This document shows, piece by piece, positions 39,376 through 49,739 of a stretch of 52,565 bases of DNA; the stretch's first letter is position 1; every line of letters begins with the position of its first letter. The notes under the pieces were generated by a model that was given only the letters and a program-made list of their open reading frames with translations, searched no databases and had not been told where the DNA came from. Source of the DNA: Bacillota bacterium (GTDB taxonomy: Bacteria; Bacillota; Sulfobacillia; JAUYEG01); contig JAUYEG010000025.1 of NCBI GenBank assembly GCA_030691505.1, positions 1 through 52,565 on the forward strand. The letters run 5' to 3'. The position numbers and the translations under genes were made by a program.

Positions 39376-40101
39376 ATGAACTGGGTAGACTGGGTCATAG
39401 CCGCCGTTATCTCCCTGACGGCCTTTGGCGGCCTCCGGCGGGGCTTCGTCAAGACCATCGCAAGGCTGGCTTCACAGATCGGCGCTCTGGTTGCCGCCTT
39501 TGTGCTCACCAGACCCGTTTCGTTCTGGCTCGAGGAACAGTTCGGCTTGGCCGGACAACTGGGAGCGTTGTTGGCCCGGTACATACAGCTGCCCGCCGAC
39601 TTCGGGCGCACCACGCTGACCAACCTGAGCAGCGGACAGCTGTGGTCCATGCTCGACGGCTCGGGGCTTCCGGAGCAGTTTAAGGATGCCGTAATGACCT
39701 GGGTGGCCGATTCGCCGGCCCAAGCCAACATGACACTGGCTCGTTTCATCCAGGATAGCCTGGGTATGTTGGTGCTCAGTGTCCTGACCTTCATCGGCTT
39801 GATGGTGATCACCCGCATCCTGATCGGAATCGTTGGACAAGGTGTCTCGGGGACGGTGAACGCCATGGGAGCAGGCGCGCTCGATCATTTGGGCGGCTTA
39901 GCGTTTGGGGTGGCGCAGGGTGTGCTGGTCTGCGCCCTGGTTCTCGGTCTGGGCATGCCGCTCCTCAGTGTGCAAGCGGCGTCCGGCCTCGCGGACGCCG
40001 TCCGCCAGTCTCGACTGGCGCCACCGCTGCTCAACGCTTTTTACGAGATTATTCCATGGCTGCGCCAGATCGGCCAGTCCATCTGGAAGCGCCCGCTATG
40101 A
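39376..40101 (+). CDS. CvpA family membrane protein
   Basis: A 241-residue protein starting MNWVDWVIAAVISLTAFGGLRRGFVKTIA, the CvpA family signature, with four hydrophobic segments. The family is named from colicin V production but its molecular role is unknown; it is broadly linked to cell-envelope stress. A 60-residue soluble loop (GRTTLTNLSSGQLWSML onward) separates helices 2 and 3. Start ATG at 39376 has GGGGGGCAG upstream. It overlaps the DUF951 gene in ATGA. Confidence 0.85.
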   Translation: MNWVDWVIAAVISLTAFGGLRRGFVKTIARLASQIGALVAAFVLTRPVSFWLEEQFGLAGQLGALLARYIQLPADFGRTTLTNLSSGQLWSMLDGSGLPEQFKDAVMTWVADSPAQANMTLARFIQDSLGMLVLSVLTFIGLMVITRILIGIVGQGVSGTVNAMGAGALDHLGGLAFGVAQGVLVCALVLGLGMPLLSVQAASGLADAVRQSRLAPPLLNAFYEIIPWLRQIGQSIWKRPL

Positions 40102-40337
40102 GCGATCCCCCTGAACGCATTCCGTACCGCATCGGCGACGTCGTTCGGCTGCGCAAGACGCATCCGTGCGGCAGCACCGACTGGGAGGTAACCCGGACCG
40201 GGATCGACTTCGGCCTCAAGTGTCTCGGCTGCGGCCGCAGGGTGATGATTCCCCGGACCAAGTTTGAGCGTGCGGTCAAGCAGGTCCTCAAGCACGGCGA
40301 CGGTATCCTGCGCTTCCCCGGGCTGCCGGGAAGCTAA
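40098..40337 (+). CDS. DUF951 family protein
   Basis: A 79-residue protein with YRIGDVVRLRKTHPCGSTDWEV, IDFGLKCLGCGRRVMIPRTKFER (key part LKCLGCGR), the complete DUF951 pattern. Cys residues in CGS and CLGC could bind a metal. It lies before ychF as in B. subtilis. Function unknown. Its ATG overlaps the cvpA stop. Confidence 0.87.
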   Translation: MSDPPERIPYRIGDVVRLRKTHPCGSTDWEVTRTGIDFGLKCLGCGRRVMIPRTKFERAVKQVLKHGDGILRFPGLPGS

Positions 40338-40344
40338 AGCCGCG

Positions 40345-41445
40345 ATGGGTTTCTCCTGCGGCATCGTCGGTCTTCCCAATGCGGGCAAGTCCACCGTCTA
40401 TAACGCCATTACCCGCGGCGGAGCCCTGGTGGCGGGCTACCCCTTCTCCACGGTTGACCGCAACGTTGGAACGACGCTCGTACCCGACCCCAGGCTCAAC
40501 CTGATGGCGTCCTTCGCGGGTTCCTCAAGGGTCACCCCGACGAGCATAGAGGTCGTGGACATCGCCGGCCTGGTAAGGGGCGCCAGCCGCGGCGAGGGGC
40601 TCGGCAACAAGTTTCTGGGCCACATCCGCGATGTGGACGCCGTCCTGCACGTCGTCCGGTGCTTTGACAACCCTGCTTCGCCGCACGTCCTGGGGGAGCC
40701 GGATCCCCTGCGAGATGCCGCAGTCGTGGTCACCGAACTCTGCCTGGCGGATATTGCTGCCCTTGAGCGGCGGCGGGAGAGAATGCTGCCCAAGGCTCGG
40801 GCCGCGGACGTCGCCGCGCGGCATGAACTGGCCATGCTGGAGGAGCTCATTGCCGCGCTAGACGCGGGGCGCGAGATACGGCTGGCCGGGGTGTCGGAGC
40901 ACGCCGCCGCGTTGGCCGCCGAGATGCGGCTATTGACCACAAAGCCTGTTGTTTTTGTTGCCAACGTTCCGGACCCGGACCAAGCCGGGCCGCGCAGCGA
41001 CACGTGGGCGGGCGCCCTGCAAGGGCTGGCCGAAGCGCAGGGGGCCCAGTTCGCCGAGGTCTCCTCACGCGTTCTGGCCGACCTTGGCGAGCTTGACGAG
41101 GCCGACAGGCAGGTCATGGCCGAGGCTCTCGGAGTTTCGGACGTCCAAACCAGGACTCTGATCGTCGCGGCATACCGGGCGCTCGCGCTCGTCACCTTTT
41201 TTACGGCAAACCGGCACGAGGCGCGGGCCTGGACTGTCCGGCAGGGAAGCACCGCGGTGCAGGCTGCGGCCAAGGTCCACAGCGATTTCGCGCGCGGCTT
41301 CATAGCCGCCGAGGTCATATCCGCCCAGGCGCTGGCCGCCGGAATCACGCCCGCGGACACGCTGCGCCGGGGGCTGCTCCGGCTCGAAGGCCGCGACTAC
41401 GAGGTACGCGACGGCGATTTGGTGCAATTTCGCTTCAACGTTTGA
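40345..41445 (+). CDS. ychF: Redox-regulated ATPase YchF
   Basis: A 366-residue Obg-related P-loop ATPase that binds the ribosome. It has the YchF G1 motif GLPNAGKSTVYNAIT, G2/G3 (YPFSTVDRN; VDIAGLVRGASRGEGLGNKFL), a coiled-coil insert (ERRRERMLPKA) and the C-terminal TGS domain with VTFFTANRHEARAW and VHSDFARGFI. The usual NxxE specificity motif is seen as FVANVPDPD, which fits its ATP preference. The rpsF promoter lies at its end (its -35 box overlaps the stop codon). Confidence 0.95.
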   Translation: MGFSCGIVGLPNAGKSTVYNAITRGGALVAGYPFSTVDRNVGTTLVPDPRLNLMASFAGSSRVTPTSIEVVDIAGLVRGASRGEGLGNKFLGHIRDVDAVLHVVRCFDNPASPHVLGEPDPLRDAAVVVTELCLADIAALERRRERMLPKARAADVAARHELAMLEELIAALDAGREIRLAGVSEHAAALAAEMRLLTTKPVVFVANVPDPDQAGPRSDTWAGALQGLAEAQGAQFAEVSSRVLADLGELDEADRQVMAEALGVSDVQTRTLIVAAYRALALVTFFTANRHEARAWTVRQGSTAVQAAAKVHSDFARGFIAAEVISAQALAAGITPADTLRRGLLRLEGRDYEVRDGDLVQFRFNV

Positions 41446-41470
41446 GCGCGGCGCACACGCGGTGTATACT
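41442..41470 (+). promoter_or_regulatory. Promoter of the rpsF-ssb-rpsR operon
   Basis: TTGAGC (41442-41447), a 17-base spacer and TATACT (41465-41470) make a good sigma-A promoter whose -35 box overlaps the ychF stop codon. Confidence 0.72.
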
Positions 41471-41553
41471 TAGGCGACCATGCGGGCAACCAGCCCGCTA
41501 TCCCCGCTCCGCGCGAGACGCGGGGCCCTAGTCCGGGGGGAGGTGATAGGTCT
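41471..41553 (+). promoter_or_regulatory. rpsF mRNA leader with two hairpins (possible S6/S18 autoregulation site)
   Basis: Between promoter and start there are two GC stems: GCGGGC/GCCCGC at 41482-41498 (loop AACCA) and CCCCGC/GCGGGG at 41502-41525. Leaders of rpsF operons in many bacteria bind the S6:S18 complex for feedback control. The position fits, but I could not match the known motif base by base. Confidence 0.35.
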
Positions 41554-41841
41554 TTGTCGTCCTACGAATGTGTTTTCATTCTCCGCGCCGATCTCGGTGA
41601 AGAAGCCAGCGAAGAGGCCATCCAACGCGTACTCGGCCAGATTGCCGACTTTGGCGGCACTGTCGAGAACGTAGATCGTTGGGGCAAGCGCCGTCTGGCG
41701 TACGAAATCGACGATCAGCGCGAGGGCGTCTACACCGTGCTCCGGTTGCACGCCCAGCCCGGCCAGACAGCGGAGCTTGAACGCAACCTCAAGCTTGCCG
41801 GCGATGTGCTTCGCTATCTGGTTGTGAAGGTGGAGACCTAG
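41554..41841 (+). CDS. rpsF: 30S ribosomal protein S6
   Basis: The 95-residue protein starts with MSSYECVFILRADL and has the ferredoxin-like S6 fold with VENVDRWGKRRLAYEIDDQREGVY (key part GKRRLAYEI). The start is TTG at 41554, preceded by GGGGGGAGGTGAT. It is the first gene of the rpsF-ssb-rpsR operon, the usual order. Confidence 0.97.
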   Translation: MSSYECVFILRADLGEEASEEAIQRVLGQIADFGGTVENVDRWGKRRLAYEIDDQREGVYTVLRLHAQPGQTAELERNLKLAGDVLRYLVVKVET

Positions 41842-41855
41842 GGAGTGAAGGCGAG

Positions 41856-42260
41856 TTGCTCAATCGCATTGTGCTCATCGGACGGTTGGTAAAGGATCCC
41901 GAGTTGCGATATACCCCGAGCGGAGTCCCGGTTGCGCAGTTTGGGCTGGCCGTCGACCGGTCGTTCGCAAACGCTCAGGGCCAGCGGGAGACCGACTTTT
42001 TCGACATCGTCGTGTGGCGCAAGCAGGGCGAGCTCGTGGCCAACTACCTGCAAAAAGGGCGTCTGGTCGCAATCGAGGGGCGGCTCCAGACCCGTACATA
42101 CGAGACTCAGGAAGGGCAGCGGCGCAAGGTGTACGAGATAGTCGCCGACCGCGTGGCCTTCCTCGACCGCAAGCCTTCGAGCCAAGACAGCATGGGCGAC
42201 GAGGTTGAAATGGGACCCGATGAGGTTCCGTTCACATCGCCGTCGGATTGGGAGGATTGA
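41856..42260 (+). CDS. ssb: Single-stranded DNA-binding protein
   Basis: A 134-residue SSB with an OB fold ([23 protein letters not shown] onward), [23 protein letters not shown] (key part FFDIVVWRK) and LQTRTYE. The acidic C-terminal tip SDWED differs from the usual DIPF-type end but keeps the negative charge needed for partner binding. TTG start with GGGAGTGAAGG upstream. It is between rpsF and rpsR. Confidence 0.96.
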   Translation: MLNRIVLIGRLVKDPELRYTPSGVPVAQFGLAVDRSFANAQGQRETDFFDIVVWRKQGELVANYLQKGRLVAIEGRLQTRTYETQEGQRRKVYEIVADRVAFLDRKPSSQDSMGDEVEMGPDEVPFTSPSDWED

Positions 42261-42262
42261 GG

Positions 42263-42490
42263 ATGCGCCGAGATCGCCGCAGGCCAAAACGCAAGGTCTG
42301 CAGCTTTTGCGTCGATAAGATCAAGACCGTGGACTACAAGGATGCGACGCGGCTCAAGCGGTTTTTGAGCGACAGGGGCAAGATCCTGCCCCGGCGCCTG
42401 AGCGGAAACTGCGCCGGCCACCAGCGCCAACTGACAGTGTGCATCAAAAGGGCGCGGCTTTTGGCCCTGTTGCCCTTTTGCATCGAATAG
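42263..42490 (+). CDS. rpsR: 30S ribosomal protein S18, zinc-binding (C+) type
   Basis: The 75-residue protein has the S18 core [23 protein letters not shown] (key part GKILPRR) and the conserved [11 protein letters not shown] end. Unlike the B. subtilis S18, it has Cys13, Cys16, Cys50 and His53 in a CxxC...CxxH pattern that fits a zinc-binding C+ form. The ATG at 42263 has GGGAGG upstream and is two bases after ssb. Confidence 0.96.
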   Translation: MRRDRRRPKRKVCSFCVDKIKTVDYKDATRLKRFLSDRGKILPRRLSGNCAGHQRQLTVCIKRARLLALLPFCIE

Positions 42491-42526
42491 CCAGACGGCC
42501 TGGCATATGGTTGGACCGTCGCCATC

Positions 42527-42551
42527 GCCCGGAGCTCCGCTCCGGGCCTTT
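42527..42551 (+). terminator. Intrinsic terminator after rpsR
   Basis: A perfect 9-bp stem GCCCGGAGC/GCTCCGGGC with a 3-base loop is followed by CTTTGGG. The T tract is short. It sits in the 116-base gap between rpsR and the DUF2232 gene. Confidence 0.55.
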
Positions 42552-42606
42552 GGGCTATGGAGCTACTCACGCCCGGCAAAGGCGCGAAAGGGGTAGGTAG
42601 AGGGTC

Positions 42607-43761
42607 TTGGCAGGCCAGAGGCAGCTCGACACCAGGACAATCACGGCAGGGGCCCTTCTTGCAGCCCTTGCGCTTGTCCTCGGCCTGGCGGCCTATTACG
42701 TGCCGGTCGTTGGGGAGGTCATGGCCCTTGTCGCGCCGCTCCCGCTCACCGTCGCGCACCTGCGGTACGGGTTCCGCACGGGGGTGCTTGCCGCCATCGT
42801 CGCGAGCCTCCTTGCCGCATTTGTGGGGGGGCCGCTGGCTGCGATGTTCATCGCGGCCAACTGTGCCCTCGGCCTGGCCCTCGGCTACGGCATGGGACGC
42901 CGGTGGGGCGCCTGGCGGACGATAGCCCTGGCCAGCGGCGTGTTCTTTGCCACCGCGGTGGCCTCTTGGGGCCTGGTGGTTTATCTCCTTGGCGCGCAGT
43001 CCGCCGTGGCTGGAATTGCGGCTATGGCCGTGGCGTTCGAGCAGGCTGCGGAGGCGATCCGCAACCTGCCGGGCGGGGGGCCCAGCGCTGATGCGTTTGT
43101 TCAGCTGGCCGGGGTGTTCCGAACCTACCCGATGCATACGCTCCTGTTTGCCTCAATCACGGGCGGCGCCATGTGGTCCGTGATGTGGTACGGGGTGGGG
43201 GCCCCGATCCTGCGGCGCCTGGGCTCCGACGTACCCCCCGCGCCGCGCGTGGCGCCGGTTGCCGTGTGGCACCTGCCCGGATACCTGGGTGTGGCCTGTC
43301 TGTTGGGACTGGCCGCGGCCACGTTCCTTGGCGGGCGGTTTCTCCCTGGCTCCGCCGGTCTGTTACTTCTACAGCAGGCGCTGGCCCTGGTTGTCCTCGG
43401 ATTCACACTTCAGGGATTGGGGCTGTGGGCGCACTTCATAACGCTTGCCGAGCCCCCGCCGGCACTGCGGCGTGCGGCGATCGCTTTGGCGGTGCTCGCC
43501 GGGTTCAGTGTACCGCTGGCCGGACAGGCGCTGATGCTGGCGGGGATGTTCGATTTGGCCCTGGACATACGCGGGCTGTACGGGACACGCGGGGCCAGGC
43601 GCGCCCGCAAGCGGTCCGTCGAAACGGATTCGCAGCGCCATCATGGTCTCGCCCGGTCCGGCGGCGAAGAGGATTCCGCATCCGTTAGCGAATCCGTAGA
43701 TACTAGGCGGCCGGCGGAACCCGGCCGCGAAAGCGAGTTTCGGCGAGGGAAGAGACAATGA
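42607..43761 (+). CDS. DUF2232 (YybS-like) membrane protein
   Basis: A 384-residue membrane protein with about eight hydrophobic segments; the first half (ITAGALLAALALVLGLAAYYVPVVG) and the terminal LAGMFDLALDIRGL fit DUF2232/YybS, usually located just before rplI. Function is unknown; the fold resembles energy-coupling substrate-binding (S) components. The last 60 residues are polar and low complexity. TTG start with AGAGGG upstream. It overlaps rplI in ATGA. The gdpP gene, which lies between yybS and rplI in Bacillus, is missing. Confidence 0.82.
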   Translation: MAGQRQLDTRTITAGALLAALALVLGLAAYYVPVVGEVMALVAPLPLTVAHLRYGFRTGVLAAIVASLLAAFVGGPLAAMFIAANCALGLALGYGMGRRWGAWRTIALASGVFFATAVASWGLVVYLLGAQSAVAGIAAMAVAFEQAAEAIRNLPGGGPSADAFVQLAGVFRTYPMHTLLFASITGGAMWSVMWYGVGAPILRRLGSDVPPAPRVAPVAVWHLPGYLGVACLLGLAAATFLGGRFLPGSAGLLLLQQALALVVLGFTLQGLGLWAHFITLAEPPPALRRAAIALAVLAGFSVPLAGQALMLAGMFDLALDIRGLYGTRGARRARKRSVETDSQRHHGLARSGGEEDSASVSESVDTRRPAEPGRESEFRRGKRQ

Positions 43762-44204
43762 AGATTATCCTTAGACAGGACGTACTCGATCTGGGCGCGC
43801 GGGGCGCGGTGGTCAACGTCGCCGACGGGTACGCCCGCAACTACCTGTTGCCCCGGGGGCTGGCCGTGCCGGCGAGCGAGAGCAATCTCAAGCAGCGCGA
43901 GCAACGGATAACCGTGCAGAAAACCAAGACCGAGAAACTCGAGGACACCGCCCAGTCCCTGGCCCGCAGGCTCGACGGACTCAGCATCACCGTACGGGCA
44001 CGCACCGGCGAGGCCGGCAGGCTCTTCGGTTCGGTGACGGCGCAAGACATCGTCCAGGGAATCGAGGCGGTCGCCGGGGCGCGCGTCGACCGCCGCAAGA
44101 TTGAGATGCCGGAGACCATCAAGGCCACGGGTACCTACCGCGTGCAACTGCGCCTGCACCCAAAGATCACCGTGAGCATCGAGGTACGGGTGGTGGCGGC
44201 ATGA
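43758..44204 (+). CDS. rplI: 50S ribosomal protein L9
   Basis: A 148-residue protein starting MKIILRQDVLDLGARGAVVNVADGYARNYLLPRGLA (key part DGYARNYLLPRGLA), with the long connecting helix (ESNLKQREQRITVQKTKTEKL) and the C-terminal rRNA-binding domain (GRLFGSVTAQDI). It overlaps both neighbours by ATGA, showing tight coupling to the DUF2232 and lonC genes. Confidence 0.97.
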   Translation: MKIILRQDVLDLGARGAVVNVADGYARNYLLPRGLAVPASESNLKQREQRITVQKTKTEKLEDTAQSLARRLDGLSITVRARTGEAGRLFGSVTAQDIVQGIEAVAGARVDRRKIEMPETIKATGTYRVQLRLHPKITVSIEVRVVAA

Positions 44205-46249
44205 CGGCCCGCGGCGGGGGGGCAACCGGGAGCGGCATCGGCGACGGTGACGGTACCGCCAGGGGCAGGGCAGACAAGCCCGCCTCCCGGCGAGGCCGGT
44301 CCGACGGACCGCGCGCGCGCGAAAGGATGACCCCTCGCGCCCAGCTGTCGCGTCAGGTGAACGCGGTTTTCGGGATGCTCGCAACCGTGTGGGGCCCCGA
44401 CCGGGTTGTCCTCAAGGCAGGCAAGCTGGGTGCGATGCAGGGCATGCGCTCAAATCATGTGGAAGAGCGGGTCCTGGCCCTGCAACGGATCGTCTTTGAG
44501 GATCCCACCATAGACCATCTGCCCACGCTCGAAGAGGTGCCGGAGATTCTGGACCAGATCCAGGAGGAGCTCGCCGACCTTATAGCAAGGCGCTCGGTTG
44601 AGGAGAAGCTCGAAAAGAAAATCGCCGAGCGTATGCAGGAGCGGCACGAGGAATACGTGCGCGAAATCAAAATGCAGATCGTCAAGGAGGACACCGGCCC
44701 GGAAAACCAGCGTACGCTCGCAAGGCTCGAGGAGCTTGAACGGCTGGAGTCGATCAATCTGGCCCGTTCGGCGCATGAGGTCATGCGGCCCAAGGAGCTT
44801 GCCGAGATCGTCGGGCAGGACCGCGCCGTGGCCGCGTTGATGGCCAAGGTGGCGTCCCCCTATCCCCAGCACGTCATCATGTACGGCCCGCCCGGCACCG
44901 GCAAGACCACGGCGGCGCGCCTTGTTCTCGAGCACGCCAAGTCCCTGCCGTATACGCCGTTTGCGCCCCGCGCTCCCTTCATCGAGGTCGACGGGACGAC
45001 CCTGCGGTGGGATCCGCGCGAGGTTACCAACCCGCTGCTTGGCTCAGTGCACGACCCCATATACCAGGGCGCGCGACGCGACCTGGCTGAGGGCGGGATC
45101 CCCGAGCCCAAGACCGGGCTGGTCACCGAGGCTCATGGCGGGATCCTGTTTATCGACGAAATCGGCGAGCTCGACCCGCTGCTCCTGGCCAAGTTGCTCA
45201 AGGTGCTCGAGGACAAGCGCGTCCGCTTCGACTCATCCTACTACGACCCTGACGATCAGGGCGTGCCGAAGTATATCCGCAAGCTTTTCGGCGAGGGCGC
45301 GCCGGCCGACTTCGTGCTCATCGGCGCCACGACCCGCGACCCGTCCGACATCAGCCCCGCCATACGGTCGCGGTGCGCGGAGGTCTTCTTTGAGCCGCTG
45401 ACGCCCACCCATATCGCCACGATCGTCCGCAGCGCGGCGGACCGGCTCGGCGTGGACTTCGAGCCGGGTTTTCCGGAGCTCACCGCACAGTACACGGTTG
45501 AGGGGCGCAAGGCGGTCGGCCTGCTCGCGGATGTGTACGGCATGACGCTGTACCGCGCCGGCGGCGCGCCCGCCGGTCCTGACCGGGCGCTGATGCGGCT
45601 GGACGAGCTGCACGATGTCATCAAGAACGCACGGATGACGCTCAACGCTCCGCCCCGGTCGGACTCAGTAAGGGAAGTGGGCAGGGTCTTTGGTCTGGGC
45701 GTGCTCGGATACATGGGCTCCGTGCTCGAGATTGAGGCCGTCGCGTTCCGGGCGCGGCGCCCCGGCCGCGGGAGCCTTCGCTTTAACGAAACGGCGGGGT
45801 CGATGGCCAAGGACTCGGTGTTTAACGCCGCGGCGGTCGTGCGCCGCGTCACCGGAGAAAACGTTTCCGACTACGACCTGCACGTCAACATCATCGGGGG
45901 CGGGCACATAGACGGCCCCTCAGCCGGCACGGCGATCCTCGTCGCGGTCATCAGCGCGATGAAAGGGGTCCCCATCCGGCAGGACATCGGTGTGACGGGT
46001 GAAGTTTCGATTCAGGGGAAGGTCAAGGCGGTCGGCGGCATCGTGGAGAAACTCCACGGCGCCCGGCAGGCGGGCCTGCGCCGCGTCATCCTGCCGAGCG
46101 AGAACCAGCAGGAGATCTCCGCGCCGGAGGGCGTCGAGGCGGTGTTCGCAAGCACCATTGAGGAGGTCCTCGAACACATGCTGGAGGGAGGCGTGGCCGC
46201 TCTGCGGACGACTCCCGGCGCGGACGAGGACGGCGCCAAGAGCCCGTGA
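44201..46249 (+). CDS. lonC: Lon-family ATP-dependent protease LonC (spore-former type)
   Basis: A 682-residue protein with a low-complexity N-terminus, coiled-coil segment (EEKLEKKIAERMQERHEEYV), an AAA+ domain with Walker A GPPGTGKTTAARL and Walker B ILFIDEIGEL, and a C-terminal Lon peptidase domain with catalytic Ser in DGPSAGTAIL and Lys in IQGKVKAVGG. It resembles LonB more than LonA, and this subfamily, located between rplI and dnaB, is known from a subset of endospore formers. It overlaps rplI (ATGA) and dnaB (GTGA). Unlike the reported ATP-independent Meiothermus LonC, both Walker motifs are intact. Confidence 0.9.
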   Translation: MTARGGGATGSGIGDGDGTARGRADKPASRRGRSDGPRARERMTPRAQLSRQVNAVFGMLATVWGPDRVVLKAGKLGAMQGMRSNHVEERVLALQRIVFEDPTIDHLPTLEEVPEILDQIQEELADLIARRSVEEKLEKKIAERMQERHEEYVREIKMQIVKEDTGPENQRTLARLEELERLESINLARSAHEVMRPKELAEIVGQDRAVAALMAKVASPYPQHVIMYGPPGTGKTTAARLVLEHAKSLPYTPFAPRAPFIEVDGTTLRWDPREVTNPLLGSVHDPIYQGARRDLAEGGIPEPKTGLVTEAHGGILFIDEIGELDPLLLAKLLKVLEDKRVRFDSSYYDPDDQGVPKYIRKLFGEGAPADFVLIGATTRDPSDISPAIRSRCAEVFFEPLTPTHIATIVRSAADRLGVDFEPGFPELTAQYTVEGRKAVGLLADVYGMTLYRAGGAPAGPDRALMRLDELHDVIKNARMTLNAPPRSDSVREVGRVFGLGVLGYMGSVLEIEAVAFRARRPGRGSLRFNETAGSMAKDSVFNAAAVVRRVTGENVSDYDLHVNIIGGGHIDGPSAGTAILVAVISAMKGVPIRQDIGVTGEVSIQGKVKAVGGIVEKLHGARQAGLRRVILPSENQQEISAPEGVEAVFASTIEEVLEHMLEGGVAALRTTPGADEDGAKSP

Positions 46250-47607
46250 GCAGCCTCGAGCGGGTTCCTCCGCAGAACCTGGAAGCCGAGCAGTCGGTGC
46301 TCGGAGCCATGCTCATCGAAAAGGAAGCCATCATCCGGGCCATGGAACTGCTCGGCCCGGACGATTTCTACCGTGAAGCGCACCGCGGCGTCTACGCCGC
46401 AATGGCCTCGCTCTTCGACCGCAACGAGCCCGTTGACCTCGTAACGGTCAGCGAGGAACTGCGCGGCAGGGAGCAGCTTGAGATGTGCGGCGGGCTGACG
46501 TACCTGACGGCGCTGGCCAACTCCGTGCCCACCGCAGCCAACATCGAGCACTACGCCTTGATCGTTCGCGAGAAGAGCATTCTGCGACGGCTCATATCGG
46601 CGGCAACCCGTGTGGTATCTCGCTGCTTCGAGGCACGGGAAGAGGTGCCAGAGATACTTGACAGCGCTGAACAGGCCATCTTCGCTATTGCTTCCCTAAG
46701 TCGTCGCCGAGGGACCGATCAGCTTTCCCTAAAGCAAATCATGATTGACGCGTTCGACCATATCGAAAGGTTGGCTAAGAGCAGCGAGCGGGTAACTGGC
46801 ATCCCCACAGGCTTTGATAGGCTCAACAGGCTGACAGCGGGTTTTCAGCCATCAGACTTGATTATCCTCGCAGCTAGGCCTTCAGTCGGCAAGACCACGC
46901 TGGCCCTGAACTTCGTTCGTACTGCTGCCGTGTCTCACGGCAAGGCTGTTCTGTACTTCAGCCTTGAGCAGGCTGCACTGCAGCTATCCCTGCGTCTACT
47001 TGCAAGCGAGTCGGGCGTAGACAGCAATCTGCTGCGCATTGGCCGACTTGCGCGTGACGACTGGCGGGAACTCGCACGGGCATCAGGGAGACTCGGCTCT
47101 GCCCGCGTTTTCATCGATGACACCCCGAACCTCTCCGCCATGGAGGTCAGGACTCGAGCGCGCAGGCTGAAGTCCGAGGCGGACATAGATCTTGTAGTGA
47201 TCGACTACTTGCAGCTCATGCATACGGGTGGGCGCACCGAGAGCCGACAGCAGGAGATCAGTGAGATCTCGCGACTGCTGAAGGCGCTCGGGCGCGAGCT
47301 TAACGTGCCAATCATAGCCCTCTCACAATTGAGGCGCGCCGTGGAACAGCGCGAGGGGGAGCGTCCGCAGTTATCGGACCTGCGGGAATCGGGGGCCATA
47401 GAGCAGGATGCTGATGTGGTGATGTTCATCTACCAGGACCCCAAGGATCGTGAGCAATCAACCCACAGCGAGGCAAAAATCGAGTTGATAGTAGCAAAGC
47501 AACGCAATGGCCCGACCGGTGCAGTCCATTTGTTTTTCCGCCGCGACACCGGGAGGTTCTTTGTACCTGATACCATTCACGAAGACCCTGTGTCCATGGT
47601 CAAGTAG
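46246..47607 (+). CDS. dnaB: Replicative DNA helicase DnaB
   Basis: The 453-residue hexameric helicase has the N-terminal DnaG-binding domain (PPQNLEAEQSVLGAML onward), and the RecA-like domain with Walker A ARPSVGKTTLALNF, Walker B LVVIDYLQLM, the arginine-finger region SQLRRAVEQR and LSDLRESGAIEQDADV. No intein is inserted at these common sites. From about 46600 the base composition drops from roughly 65% to about 54% GC (my hand counts on sample lines), while the frame stays intact. GTG start overlaps the lonC stop. Confidence 0.96.
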   Translation: MSSLERVPPQNLEAEQSVLGAMLIEKEAIIRAMELLGPDDFYREAHRGVYAAMASLFDRNEPVDLVTVSEELRGREQLEMCGGLTYLTALANSVPTAANIEHYALIVREKSILRRLISAATRVVSRCFEAREEVPEILDSAEQAIFAIASLSRRRGTDQLSLKQIMIDAFDHIERLAKSSERVTGIPTGFDRLNRLTAGFQPSDLIILAARPSVGKTTLALNFVRTAAVSHGKAVLYFSLEQAALQLSLRLLASESGVDSNLLRIGRLARDDWRELARASGRLGSARVFIDDTPNLSAMEVRTRARRLKSEADIDLVVIDYLQLMHTGGRTESRQQEISEISRLLKALGRELNVPIIALSQLRRAVEQREGERPQLSDLRESGAIEQDADVVMFIYQDPKDREQSTHSEAKIELIVAKQRNGPTGAVHLFFRRDTGRFFVPDTIHEDPVSMVK

Positions 47608-47627
47608 GCTGGGCCGAAAGCAATCAA

Positions 47628-47651
47628 GAGGGAGAGCCTAAGCTCTCCCTC
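47628..47651. terminator. Bidirectional terminator between dnaB and groEL
   Basis: A perfect 10-bp stem GAGGGAGAGC/GCTCTCCCTC with a CTAA loop lies between the converging dnaB and groEL genes. The plus strand continues TCGTCC, the minus strand TTGATTGCTTT, so it serves groEL better. Confidence 0.65.
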
Positions 47652-47700
47652 TCGTCCGAGCGGACCAGGTGCATGCTACGTAGTCGGTTAAGCCTAGAGC

Positions 47701-49326
<1,626 letters not shown>

Positions 49327-49408
49327 TCATTACCTCCTCGTACCGGGCGCGCTGTGCGCCCCGGGTCTAGTCTGGCAGACCGGACCCCCAGTGGGTCCAG
49401 GTCAGGAC

Positions 49409-49690
49409 CTAGCGAACCGCCAGGATGTCGCTCTCGCGCAGGATCAGGTACTCCTCACCCTCGAGCTTGACCTCGGTACCGCTGTACTTGGCGAAAATGA
49501 CGTGGTCCCCCACCTTGATCTCGGGCGAAAGACGCTGGCCGGATTCCAAAACACGGCCTGTGCCGACGGCGATTACCTCGCCCTCCTGGGGTTTTTCCTT
49601 GGCGGTGTCGGGCAACACGATGCCGCCCCTGGTCTTTTCCTCCCCGGACAGCACCTTGACCACAACCCGATCTGCAAGCGGCTTGATCAA
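49409..49690 (-). CDS. groES: Co-chaperonin GroES (Hsp10)
   Basis: A 93-residue protein with [13 protein letters not shown] at the start, the mobile loop [23 protein letters not shown] (key part TRGGIVLPD) and [19 protein letters not shown] start at 49690 with AAGGGGGAT upstream. It caps GroEL. CIRCE and a promoter lie 50-115 bases upstream. Confidence 0.97.
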   Translation of the reverse strand: MIKPLADRVVVKVLSGEEKTRGGIVLPDTAKEKPQEGEVIAVGTGRVLESGQRLSPEIKVGDHVIFAKYSGTEVKLEGEEYLILRESDILAVR

Positions 49691-49739
49691 TTTCGATCCC
49701 CCTTCCCGATAGCGCTTGGGGCCGCGATAGACAAGCTTG

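Noticed and set aside
46861-46920. Possible intein site in dnaB
   Set aside because: The Walker A region ARPSVGKTTLAL is uninterrupted; no splicing motifs are present. The same holds for gyrA, gyrB, dnaX and lonC.
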